In this document: positions 55,462 through 63,624 of the stretch, piece after piece | Numbering within the stretch: the first letter of the stretch is position 1 | Layout: every line of letters begins with the position of its first letter | Assembly (NCBI RefSeq): GCF_023221775.1 | Contig: NZ_JAKUDS010000006.1 | Span: forward strand, 1-64,000 | DNA length: 64,000 nt | From: Enterococcus cecorum | GTDB lineage: Bacteria > Bacillota > Bacilli > Lactobacillales > Enterococcaceae | Reading direction: 5' to 3' | Notes under the pieces: model-generated | Database searches by the model: none | Seen by the model: the letters and a program-made list of their open reading frames with translations, nothing else | What the model was told of the DNA's origin: nothing | Translations under genes and position numbers: made by a program

Positions 55462-56188
55462 TTAATTTTGCCCTTCCTGTTTTTAAATAATTCATAAACG
55501 ACTCTTGAAAAGCAAACTTATACACTCTTCCTAAATTGAATCTTTGACCGTCTTTTGTAAAAACCGTAGTACTATTCATTTTGCTAACATAATTTAATGA
55601 AACAGCAATAGATTTAGAAATACGAACTATCTGTGCTTTTGACAATTTTTTTATAGCCTCATTAAGCATTTCCCTAATTATAATTTCTTTTTTTCCACTA
55701 CTAAGATGTAACTCTGTCCATTCGCCAGAACCTTGTAAATAAGCAATCTCTTTTAATCTTATCGTATAGGGAACTTGATTAATATCATAGATAATTAGTG
55801 ATTCTTCTTGTTGAAATAATTGGTAAGCTTTTTCCAATAAACGATGAAACTTGATCGTTGAAACAGGTTTATCTAGAAAACCTAGCGTTTTATTGCCAAA
55901 TGTATCATCTATACGTTCACGAAAACTTGAAATAAATATAATGTACTTAATTTGTGATTGATAAAAAAGATTATCTTTTAAAAAGATTCCATCCATACCA
56001 GGCATTTCTATATCTAACAATAACAAATCTATAACTTTATCACTTTTCTTACAATAATCCAGTACTTCTTCACTTGAAGCAAATTCTTCAATTGAAAAAC
56101 GTTCTTGATATTCATTAAAAAAATCAACTACTTCTGATTTAATGTGTTGCCTATATAACCTTTCATCGTCACAAATAATAATATTCAT
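55454..56188 (-). CDS. LytTR response regulator, third module
   Basis: 244 residues. IIICDDERLYR pocket, phospho-Asp59 in LLLLDIEMPGMDGI, KPVSTIKFHR, then a LytTR domain (about 135-235) with EIAYLQGSGEWTELHLSSGK and RISKSIAVSLNYVS. Its likely target is the operon at 58.6-61.5 kb, whose promoter has perfect paired repeats of GATAAGTGACATA. Confidence 0.9.
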   Translation of the reverse strand: MNIIICDDERLYRQHIKSEVVDFFNEYQERFSIEEFASSEEVLDYCKKSDKVIDLLLLDIEMPGMDGIFLKDNLFYQSQIKYIIFISSFRERIDDTFGNKTLGFLDKPVSTIKFHRLLEKAYQLFQQEESLIIYDINQVPYTIRLKEIAYLQGSGEWTELHLSSGKKEIIIREMLNEAIKKLSKAQIVRISKSIAVSLNYVSKMNSTTVFTKDGQRFNLGRVYKFAFQESFMNYLKTGRAKLND

Positions 56189-56397
56189 CTAATCACCCTA
56201 CTATTAATTTATATCTGAAAGATTATAGCATATTTTTATATATAAATACCAACAAATTAGCAAGTTCTATTCTTAAAACAAGTAATAATCAAAAATCAAA
56301 TAAAGAATTATTGCGAAGCGCTTCCAAGTTAATCAAGAAGTATCTCCCTAATTTGATATACGGAAGTTGAGTCAATAAAATCAAATAATTGCTTAAG

Positions 56398-56642
56398 TTG
56401 GTATCAAGATTTAGAAGTCTATCAAACAACAGCCAATTCTATTTTTGAAAAAGTAGTTAATTATGCCTTTAATCATCTATCAACCACTGATCATGGATTC
56501 AGAAGTGAATGAGCCCGTGGAAATATTTGGAATGGTTGCTCACAGAAATAAAAGAGTTTGAAGTAACCACTGAAGATGATTTTGCTCGCTATCTACCTTG
56601 GTCAGAGGAAGCACAAGAAAAATGTAAAATTGCATCCATCTG
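56398..56642 (+). pseudogene. Transposase remnants, IS66-like C terminus
   Basis: The part 56517-56642 reads KYLEWLLTEIKEFEVTTEDD then FARYLPWSEEAQEKCK, the usual end of IS66 transposases (LPWS-x-E motif). The part before (WYQDLEVYQTTANSIFEKVV, ending TGA at ~56511) is in another frame and may be from the same or another element. No ends are recognisable. Confidence 0.6.
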
Positions 56643-56676
56643 AACCGAAAAATATTAACACTACTTCAAAAAAAGA

Positions 56677-56722
56677 AGCCTGAATGCTATTCTATTTGAA
56701 AAAATTATAGCATATCAGGCTA
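56677..56722 (-). terminator. Terminator after the third-module exporter
   Basis: AGCCTGATATGCTAT pairs with ATAGCATTCAGGCT on the minus strand, followed by TTCTTTTTTT. Confidence 0.8.
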
Positions 56723-56772
56723 TTTGGCGTACATCCACTATCCTATCCAACCCTTACAAAAATTTACTATCC

Positions 56773-58350
56773 TTATTTAGGACAGCTTAATTCTAAAATC
56801 TTATCATCTTTATGAAACAATTCCTTTTTATGAGAAATAATAATCAGTACAGAATCTTTACATTTTTTTCTAAATAAATAGTCTATTTTTTTAGCACTAT
56901 TTTCGTCTAAATGCGAATATGGTTCATCTAAAATGGTGATTTCCACTTCTTTTTTCAAAAATTCTCGTGCCAAAGCAATTCTAGATAGCTGCCCTGTTGA
57001 TAAAGTTTCTCTACTAACAATCGTATCTAATATATCAAATTGATTATCTAAACTTAGCCCAAATAGCGATAATACTTGCATTAATTCTTCATCTTTGTAA
57101 TCTTGAAAGTATTTTAAATTTTCTCTTATTGTTTTACCTACAATAATATTTTGCTTATTATGATAACATGATATTCCTTCATATATACACTTAGCAGACT
57201 TAAAACTCACTTTAACATCTCCTTTGTATAAATTAGAAATTCCCAATATCCTTTCTATAAGCGTTGACTTTCCAACGCCTGATATTCCTACAATTTGATA
57301 AACGTACTTAGGGTTAAATAAATAATGATCGATTTTTATTTTACCATTAGAAATATTACTTAGTTCTATAAAAGTTCCATTGGCTAGTACTTTGGGATTA
57401 TTTTGGATCTTATACTTCGAGAAACCTTTAACTTGGTTATACAAATCCATTAATAAAACACGATTATCAAATATAGTTGTCAGTTCTTCTGCAATAGATA
57501 ACATTGGTGGTAATAACTCTAAGCAGTACATAATATATAATCTAACATCTGATTTAGTAATACTCCCACTATTCATCTCCTTATAAATAAAAAATCCTGT
57601 CAAAGAAATCATACTCATTATAATTAGTTGCTTTATGATGTATTGTACTGAATTAAACAACAGTATTCTTTTGGATAAATTGTATGAATGGTATATGTGT
57701 GAAAAAACCGTCTTTTTTTCAATTTCCTCTGTACCATTCAACTTAATTAACATCCTTCTTTCAAACATTTCTGTCAGTAATTGATTAATTTTTGAAATTA
57801 GATTTTGATAGCTAAGATGAATACGTCCTATTTTTTTACCCAACACCATTGAAATAACAAACGCAACAAAAATTTCTGTAGTAATTAATAAAGTAATTTT
57901 ATAACTAATCAATATAATTATATAAATTATTATTATTAATTGAATTATACTTACTATTATTTTTGGAATATGTTGTGAAATTAACACTGATATTGACTCA
58001 GAAATATACATTATGCGACTGGATAATTCTGTATAATTGCCATCTGTTATATACGTTTCTAGGTATTTTTCAATAGTATATACTCGTATATTTTTTACAT
58101 ATTTTTCACCCAGTATACCTAGAATATACGATGAAAAACTTATAGTAATTAAATGTATTAAAAATAAAGCAACTATAACTCTTAATTTTGCTAAGTTAAT
58201 AATTAGTATATCTTCTATAAAATGATTAAACATTATTGGATAATATAATGTAATCACTGCTGAAATAAGCATGAAGGACATTCCCATAATCCATAATACT
58301 TTATCTTTTATAGAAATATGTCTTAATAAAATAGGTATAATCTTTTTCAA
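56773..58350 (-). CDS. ABC transporter, fused membrane/ATPase, third module
   Basis: 525 residues. Membrane domain about 1-320 (six helices), ATPase with Walker A GISGVGKSTLIE, signature TLSTGQLSRIALAREF, Walker B ITILDEPYSHLDEN and H-loop ISHKKE. No C39 peptidase. It lies below a 30-codon ORF and a membrane-protein gene with a terminator hairpin between, and above the kinase pair. Export of, or resistance to, a small peptide is the likely role. Confidence 0.87.
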   Translation of the reverse strand: MKKIIPILLRHISIKDKVLWIMGMSFMLISAVITLYYPIMFNHFIEDILIINLAKLRVIVALFLIHLITISFSSYILGILGEKYVKNIRVYTIEKYLETYITDGNYTELSSRIMYISESISVLISQHIPKIIVSIIQLIIIIYIIILISYKITLLITTEIFVAFVISMVLGKKIGRIHLSYQNLISKINQLLTEMFERRMLIKLNGTEEIEKKTVFSHIYHSYNLSKRILLFNSVQYIIKQLIIMSMISLTGFFIYKEMNSGSITKSDVRLYIMYCLELLPPMLSIAEELTTIFDNRVLLMDLYNQVKGFSKYKIQNNPKVLANGTFIELSNISNGKIKIDHYLFNPKYVYQIVGISGVGKSTLIERILGISNLYKGDVKVSFKSAKCIYEGISCYHNKQNIIVGKTIRENLKYFQDYKDEELMQVLSLFGLSLDNQFDILDTIVSRETLSTGQLSRIALAREFLKKEVEITILDEPYSHLDENSAKKIDYLFRKKCKDSVLIIISHKKELFHKDDKILELSCPK

Positions 58351-58382
58351 AATAATAACAATCCTTTTATATATTAATTAAA

Positions 58383-58417
58383 AAAGTGGATTTAAGATTA
58401 ATCTCACATCCACTTCT
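58383..58417 (-). terminator. Terminator after the 30-codon ORF
   Basis: AAGTGGAT pairs with ATCCACTT on the minus strand, followed by TTTT. It may reduce expression of the exporter relative to the small ORF. Confidence 0.75.
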
Positions 58418-58425
58418 CACTCATA

Positions 58426-58518
58426 TTAAGATTTTAGTTTTCCGTTTTTATAATATGTTTTATGAGTATATACTCCCCATAAATATTGTGTAGTTAATTT
58501 TTTGAAAAATTTAAACAT
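58426..58518 (-). CDS. 30-residue basic peptide ORF
   Basis: ATG with AGTAGGA at about 10 bases. The product starts MFKFFKKLTTQYLWGVYTH and ends YYKNGKLKS: nine Lys, five aromatic residues, no Cys, no leader motif. Lies 44 bp below a membrane-protein gene and just before a terminator. A leaderless bacteriocin or a signal peptide is possible. Unrecognised. Confidence 0.55.
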   Translation of the reverse strand: MFKFFKKLTTQYLWGVYTHKTYYKNGKLKS

Positions 58519-58562
58519 AGTTTTTTTTCCTACTAATTTATATTTATCTAAACAAAATTAAT

Positions 58563-58979
58563 TTAGAATATTCCTAACTTAATTTTGTTAAATACTTTAG
58601 TCATAATCATTACAAATGCTGTTAAAAAAAATTCTTGTAGAAAAAATCCAACATAGCTGACAAAATGTATCTCCCTATTAAATTCAAATACAGATGTTGC
58701 TGATTGAACAGTATTTGCCTCTATTGCAACCATTGGTGTATGTTTCATAAGAACGTACATTGCACATGAATATATAACTCCTGATATAGTCAAAATTAGC
58801 ACTTTGTTTGGTACGCGATTTGCTATTCTTCCCATTATCAAAGCTAACAGAAGAGAAGGTAATATTTGTGCAAAAAACATAAATTGAAAAATCGTTAATT
58901 GGTTTAAGAAATATAGACAACACATCATCTCTATCATACAACTAAGAATTAAAAAAAGATCTAACCTATTCTTAAACAT
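58563..58979 (-). CDS. Membrane protein, four helices, unknown
   Basis: 138 residues from the ATG at 58979 (AAGGGTGA upstream, overlapping the frameshifted protease gene). Helices at about 5-25, 33-55, 62-82 and 105-130; the middle reads GRIANRVPNKVLIL, like an MFS loop, and the end VMIMTKVFNKIKLGIF. It could be a fragment of an MFS-like carrier or a dedicated immunity protein. Confidence 0.6.
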   Translation of the reverse strand: MFKNRLDLFLILSCMIEMMCCLYFLNQLTIFQFMFFAQILPSLLLALIMGRIANRVPNKVLILTISGVIYSCAMYVLMKHTPMVAIEANTVQSATSVFEFNREIHFVSYVGFFLQEFFLTAFVMIMTKVFNKIKLGIF

Positions 58980-58990
58980 AAAATTCACCC

Positions 58991-59607
58991 TTAAATATAA
59001 TTTAGAAAAATATTCCATAAAGCATGTAGTGATGTAGAACAAATAATATTTCCTGTTTTGCACCTTAGATAATATAACAAAAATGAAAAGGGGAAACGAT
59101 AAATCAAGTTATCTGCAAAGCTACTTCCTATATGTCCTATATACGAAAATATAATTGCCTGTAAAAAAATATTATTATATTAGAACTAAATACTTTTTGT
59201 AACAAATTTGGAATCATGAGTCGATAAACAAACTCTTCCTCCCAAGCAATCAAATAATTTAACATTATAAATAAAACTAAGTATACGCTATCTTCATTTA
59301 TATTCAAAAATACTCTTATAAACATGAATATTAATAGGATTTGAACCATATAAACAATAATATGCTCAACAAAAGAAATGTTTTTTGTTTTTAAATTAAT
59401 TATCTGACTCTTTCTAAGAAAGCTATACACGCCTAAAGAAACCGTCATAAATAGTATACGTTCTGCATACATTTGAAATAACATTTCTGGATGAGGCCAT
59501 ATCATAGAAACCAAAGCATCGCCTACTAAAATAAAGCATAGTGGCACTATTGCGATTGAAATAATCAACAATATATATTCTAAAAAGCTTAATTTTTCTT
59601 CTTGCAT
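58991..59607 (-). pseudogene. CPBP intramembrane protease with homopolymer frameshift
   Basis: The first 156 codons hold several helices and WEEEFVYRLMIP, the EExxxR catalytic motif. At a 7-T tract (A7 at 59163-59169 on the plus strand) the frame is lost. One extra T restores LQAIIFSYIGHIGSSF to STSLHALWNIF (both His motifs), ending at 58991, 12 bp before the next gene. A ~205-residue protease of the bacteriocin-processing/immunity class is thus present as broken or phase-variable. Confidence 0.85.
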
Positions 59608-60771
59608 TTATCTTAATCCCTCGGTGATATTTTTATTTGCAGCTACCATTGCAGGAAGTACACTAAATACAACACCAAACAAAAGAGTTGCTAATAAAGT
59701 AATTATGACTTGCATCCATGAAACCACTGCTTGCATTCCTGTAAAATTCATCAATATGATAAAAGCACCTGCAGAAAGTGCACCTACCAATCCACCAAAT
59801 AAAGATAACAGACTACCTTCCATTAAATAAGTAATCAAAATCACACTTTTCTTTGCACCTAACGCACGTCGCATACTAATTTCTTGTGAACGCTCACTAA
59901 CGGAAGAAAGCATTGCGTTCATTACTCCAAATCCTGAAACAAAAATAGAAATGCTAGCTAATAAAGCAATAAACTTCAAAATAGTATCTGCTTGATTCTT
60001 TGTTTCTTCATAAACTTCTGCTTTATCTATAAATTGATAGGTCCCTAGTAAACGATTTTCTCCCTGCTGATCAAGTAACTTCAAGGCCTGTTTGATTTTC
60101 CTATCGTTTCGAGTTGATAAGATTAATTCATCATAATAAGTATAGTCTTGAAAAATTTGATTGTTTATCTGTTCAGATACAATTAAGGAGGGTAGTTGTT
60201 CAGAAACAGCTGAAGCCTTAAAAATAGTATTTAATATGTATGTTTTATTCTGTATATTTATCTTTTTTTTCAGATATTTTTCCAAATGTTTTTCGTGAAC
60301 TAATGATTCCAATGCTTGATCACTTATTGCAACATATTGTTGTTTATTTTTCAACAAAGACCAATCTTCACCATAAACCACTAGTGGTAACGTTAAGTCA
60401 TTTTCTTTTAGTTGTTTGAAAGTACGTATAGATAACGGCTTTTCCAACGAATCTACAGAGGCATTGACATATACATCATAAGAACTAGCATGTAATTTTC
60501 CTTTGATTGCAAGTTGTTCTTCTAATACTTTGCAATCTGATTTTGTAAATCCTCTTTTATTAAGTAAATTGTATGAGCGAAAATTTAATGTTACTTTTTC
60601 ACTATTTAAATCAATACCCTGAGCAATAGAATTAGTTGTAAAACTGTTACTAGAAAGAATAAATAATACAACAAACACTGAAATCGCAAAAGAAATTGCC
60701 GTTAAAATACTTTGTCTTTTATTTCTCAGTAAAGACTTTATAACATCAAGTAAAATATCATTTAACTTCAT
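59608..60771 (-). CDS. MacB/FtsX-type ABC permease
   Basis: 387 residues. N-terminal helix (LTAISFAISVFVVLFIL, about 22-40), a large extracytoplasmic domain (about 45-255) and three C-terminal helices with MRRALGAKKSVILITYLMEG, the family cytoplasmic loop. It works with the ATPase upstream (14 bp overlap). Such pairs move peptides or lipoproteins, or support sensing and resistance, across the membrane. Confidence 0.88.
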   Translation of the reverse strand: MKLNDILLDVIKSLLRNKRQSILTAISFAISVFVVLFILSSNSFTTNSIAQGIDLNSEKVTLNFRSYNLLNKRGFTKSDCKVLEEQLAIKGKLHASSYDVYVNASVDSLEKPLSIRTFKQLKENDLTLPLVVYGEDWSLLKNKQQYVAISDQALESLVHEKHLEKYLKKKINIQNKTYILNTIFKASAVSEQLPSLIVSEQINNQIFQDYTYYDELILSTRNDRKIKQALKLLDQQGENRLLGTYQFIDKAEVYEETKNQADTILKFIALLASISIFVSGFGVMNAMLSSVSERSQEISMRRALGAKKSVILITYLMEGSLLSLFGGLVGALSAGAFIILMNFTGMQAVVSWMQVIITLLATLLFGVVFSVLPAMVAANKNITEGLR

Positions 60772-61429
60772 CGTATATTTTCTCCACTAATTTTCCTTGC
60801 TCTAGTTGATAAATTTTATCAGCTTGCTTAGCCACCTTTTTATCATGTGTTACCATCAATATGGTTAGTTTTTCCTGTTGATTCAACTTAAGTAACAGAT
60901 CAACTAATGCCTGACTGTTTTTTTCATCTAAAGCTCCTGTTGGCTCGTCTGCAATCAAAAGTTGTGGCTTACGAACCAAGGCCCGAATAAGTGCTACTCG
61001 CTGCTTTTGTCCACCAGATAAGTTCCTACATATTTCATCTTTCTTATCTATTAAATGCATTTTTATTAATAATTTTTCGATATGTGCTTTATCTATTTGG
61101 TCTTTTGTGTATAAATAAGGCAAACAAATATTTTCCATAACTGTGTATTCTTTAATTAAATGAAAATTTTGAAAAATGAAGCCGATATTTTGATTTCGGT
61201 ATTCACTTTTTTGATTATCATTTAAACTATGAATTTCTGTATCTTGAAATATATAACTTCCTGTATATTCTTCATCTAATAGTCCTAAAATATTTACCAG
61301 TGTCGATTTACCCGTACCTGAAGTTCCCATAATAGACACAAATTCTCCTGATTTAACATTTAATGATAACTCATCTAAAACATGTAGATTATTCGAATAA
61401 ACCTTACTAATATTTTTTAATTCAAACAT
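60758..61429 (-). CDS. MacB/LolD-type ABC ATPase
   Basis: 223 residues. Walker A GTSGTGKSTLVN (~35-46), Q loop FIFQNFHLI, signature LSGGQKQRVALIRAL, Walker B LLIADEPTGALDEKN, H-loop VTHDKK. Its ATG overlaps the stop of the 20-codon ORF (TAATG), so it is translationally coupled to it. Confidence 0.92.
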   Translation of the reverse strand: MFELKNISKVYSNNLHVLDELSLNVKSGEFVSIMGTSGTGKSTLVNILGLLDEEYTGSYIFQDTEIHSLNDNQKSEYRNQNIGFIFQNFHLIKEYTVMENICLPYLYTKDQIDKAHIEKLLIKMHLIDKKDEICRNLSGGQKQRVALIRALVRKPQLLIADEPTGALDEKNSQALVDLLLKLNQQEKLTILMVTHDKKVAKQADKIYQLEQGKLVEKIYDEVK

Positions 61430-61491
61430 TATTTAGCACCTGTTAACCATTTATGAATAGAACGAAAATCTAAATAGAAAGCTGTGATCAT
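61429..61491 (-). CDS. 20-residue ORF, first gene of the third peptide operon
   Basis: GAGGAGGAAGAGAGA precedes the ATG, one of the best ribosome sites in the window. The product is MITAFYLDFRSIHKWLTGAK. Its stop overlaps the ATPase start (TAATG). It is either a translated peptide (signal, leaderless antimicrobial or precursor) or a coupling leader. Behind a promoter with a perfect LytTR-type repeat pair. Confidence 0.65.
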   Translation of the reverse strand: MITAFYLDFRSIHKWLTGAK

Positions 61492-61525
61492 TCTCTCTTC
61501 CTCCTCAATTTCTTGTTACAAACGC

Positions 61526-61597
61526 ACTATAGCTTGCTATAATTTCCTTTTCAATCTATTTCCGATAAGTGACATAATCTAGCGGATAAGTGACATA
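61526..61597 (-). promoter_or_regulatory. Promoter and regulator repeats of the third peptide operon
   Basis: On the minus strand TTGAAA (61549-61554) and TATAGT (61526-61531) are 17 bp apart. Ten bases above the -35, GATAAGTGACATA (read on the plus strand) occurs twice at 61564 and 61585, identical and 21 bp apart. This is the arrangement of LytTR-regulator sites. Confidence 0.85.
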
Positions 61598-61727
61598 GTA
61601 TAGGTTAAATGTAGATGTGTATTAGTTATAGTATCACTTTTTAAGTTTTCGATAATTTTTGTAAGGGAGTTTCTTGTGTGAAAGGAGGGCTTTGTTATAC
61701 TGAAGAAAAACAACGAGGAGAAAAGGT

Positions 61728-62048
61728 ATGCTGAATCGTGAAAACAAGCTGGATTACTATTTGAAGATTGGATTGATCACGCTTTTTGTGGGGTTCTTTC
61801 TGACGCATCTCTCTGCGAATATGGCGATACGTACTGAATTTACTTTTTTTACACTTGATGTTTACCATGCAATAATGATGAAGATTGAACCAACCGATAG
61901 ACTATATACACCCTCTGATAATCCCTATATTCATTTAAAAAATTATCAAGTGACCTATCATGATGCCAAGCAAGGATATACTGAAGTTTTTCAAGTAAGA
62001 AGAGTGGGGTTTATGTATTTTTGTGTGGGTGGTGTTACCGGACCGTAG
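61728..62048 (+). CDS. 106-residue membrane-anchored protein of unknown function
   Basis: N-terminal polar part (MLNRENKLDYYLKIG), one membrane helix (about 14-32), then a ~70-residue outside domain with LDVYHAIMMKIEP and DNPYIHLKNYQVTY, ending GGVTGP. GAGGAG precedes the ATG and TTGTGT/TATACT lie upstream as promoter. A truncated copy is at 53857-54105. Not recognised. Confidence 0.75.
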   Translation: MLNRENKLDYYLKIGLITLFVGFFLTHLSANMAIRTEFTFFTLDVYHAIMMKIEPTDRLYTPSDNPYIHLKNYQVTYHDAKQGYTEVFQVRRVGFMYFCVGGVTGP

Positions 62049-62098
62049 AAAAAAGCCCAGCATTTCCCATTTTTCACTTAGGTCGTGCTGGACTTTTT
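62049..62098. terminator. Bidirectional terminator, unknown gene and dnaB
   Basis: AAAAAAGCCCAGCA pairs with TGCTGGACTTTTTT, suited to both converging transcripts. Confidence 0.83.
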
Positions 62099-63468
62099 TA
62101 GTAATCATCGCGTCTGGAGATAGAAGCGAATTTATTATATTCTTTTTTAAATAGCAGCTCTACTGTACCGCGCGCGCCACTACGGTTTTTCTCAATAATG
62201 ACTTCAATCACGTCGTCTACAGCCTGTTCCTCTTCATTTTTATCTTCTTCGGTACCTTGACGTTGGTAATAATCTTCACGGTATAAAAAAGCTACGATAT
62301 CAGCATCTTGCTCAATGGAACCCGACTCACGGATATCACTTAATACCGGCCGCTTATCTTGACGTTGCTCCACACTACGAGACAACTGAGAAAGCGCGAT
62401 AACAGGCACTTTTAACTCTTTGGCTAATTTTTTCAATTGACGAGAGATTTCCGAGACTTCTTGTTGGCGACTTTCTCGACCAGAACCTTCAATCAGCTGC
62501 AAATAGTCGATTAAAATCAAGCCCAGATTGCCTTTTTCCTGTGCTAAACGCCGACATCTTGCTCGAATTTCTGAAACTTTAATCCCTGGCGTATCATCAA
62601 TGAAAATACTCGTGCGGGACAAGCTGCCCATCGCCATAATTAAATGGTGCCACTCTTCTTCGGTCAACTGCCCTGTTCGCAAATGACCAGCTTCAATGGT
62701 TCCTTCCGCACACAACATCCGGTTCACCAAAGATTCAGCCCCCATTTCCAAACTGAAAATAGCCACACTGCGATCGGTCCGTGTACCAATATTTTGCGCA
62801 ATATTTAGAGCAAAGGCTGTTTTCCCTACTGCCGGACGAGCCGCCAAAATAATCAATTCTTCTGGTTGTAAGCCGGCAGTCATCTTATCAAGCTCCGGAT
62901 ATCCCGTTGGCAGACCGGTGATTTCTTCATTTTGTTGGGATAACCTATCAATATTCTCCATCGTGCTATTCAAAACATCCGCAATCGCCTGAAATCCTGT
63001 ACTATTACGCTTTTCCGAGACATTTAAAATTCCTTTTTCAGCCGCCTCAACAATTTCTTCTACGCTTCCTTCTTGACTGTAGCCTTCTTTGACAATCTTG
63101 GTAGCCGCTTGAATCAATTCCCGTAAAGTCGATTTATCCTTCACGATTTTCGCATAATGCGCCACCCCAGAAGCAGTTGGCGTTACTTGTGATAACTCGG
63201 TTAAATAACTAATTCCACCCACATCTTCCAGGGTGTTTTCAGATTCGATTTGTGATTTTAGTGTAATAATATCGATATTTTCGTTGCGATCATTTAAGGC
63301 AATCATCGAACGAAAAACAATCTGATGAGCGCGGCGATAGAAATCTTGCGGCTCAATTACGGCCATCGCTTCGACCAAGGCATCCGCATCTAGAAAAATG
63401 GCACCCAAGACGGCTTGTTCAGCTTCGATATCTTGTGGTGGTACATTATCTTGCCACATTTCATTCAT
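62098..63468 (-). CDS. dnaB: Replicative DNA helicase
   Basis: 456 residues (called dnaC in Bacillus naming). N-terminal helical domain PPQDIEAEQAVLGAIFLDAD, then a RecA-like hexameric helicase: Walker A AARPAVGKTAFAL, VAIFSLEMG, Walker B LILIDYLQLIEG, SQLSRSVEQRQDKRP and DIRESGSIEQDADIV. The ATG at 63468 gives MNEMWQDNVPPQ as in enterococci and follows AAGGGG. It unwinds DNA at the fork. Confidence 0.97.
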   Translation of the reverse strand: MNEMWQDNVPPQDIEAEQAVLGAIFLDADALVEAMAVIEPQDFYRRAHQIVFRSMIALNDRNENIDIITLKSQIESENTLEDVGGISYLTELSQVTPTASGVAHYAKIVKDKSTLRELIQAATKIVKEGYSQEGSVEEIVEAAEKGILNVSEKRNSTGFQAIADVLNSTMENIDRLSQQNEEITGLPTGYPELDKMTAGLQPEELIILAARPAVGKTAFALNIAQNIGTRTDRSVAIFSLEMGAESLVNRMLCAEGTIEAGHLRTGQLTEEEWHHLIMAMGSLSRTSIFIDDTPGIKVSEIRARCRRLAQEKGNLGLILIDYLQLIEGSGRESRQQEVSEISRQLKKLAKELKVPVIALSQLSRSVEQRQDKRPVLSDIRESGSIEQDADIVAFLYREDYYQRQGTEEDKNEEEQAVDDVIEVIIEKNRSGARGTVELLFKKEYNKFASISRRDDY

Positions 63469-63587
63469 CAAAAACACCCCTTAAAGATTTATAAAATAAC
63501 ATAATTTTAATTTACTCTTTAGACAATTCTCACCTAATAGTATAGCAAAGATTGGCAGGAATTTGTATAAATATATGAACAAAAAAA

Positions 63588-63613
63588 TTGGTAGCGTGAA
63601 TACTACTACCAAT
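63588..63613 (-). terminator. Terminator after the NUDIX gene at the window end
   Basis: ATTGGTAGTAGTA pairs with ...CTACCAAT on the minus strand, followed by seven T residues. Confidence 0.75.
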
Positions 63614-63624
63614 TTACAAATATC

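Noticed and set aside
56300-56400. Palindrome GCGAAGCGCTTC considered as a catabolite-response element
   Set aside because: It is not close to any promoter of a sugar gene and lies in transposase-remnant DNA.
58426-61491. Idea that this is a YydF-like epipeptide locus
   Set aside because: CPBP and ABC genes match the idea, but there is no radical SAM enzyme and the small ORFs do not resemble YydF.
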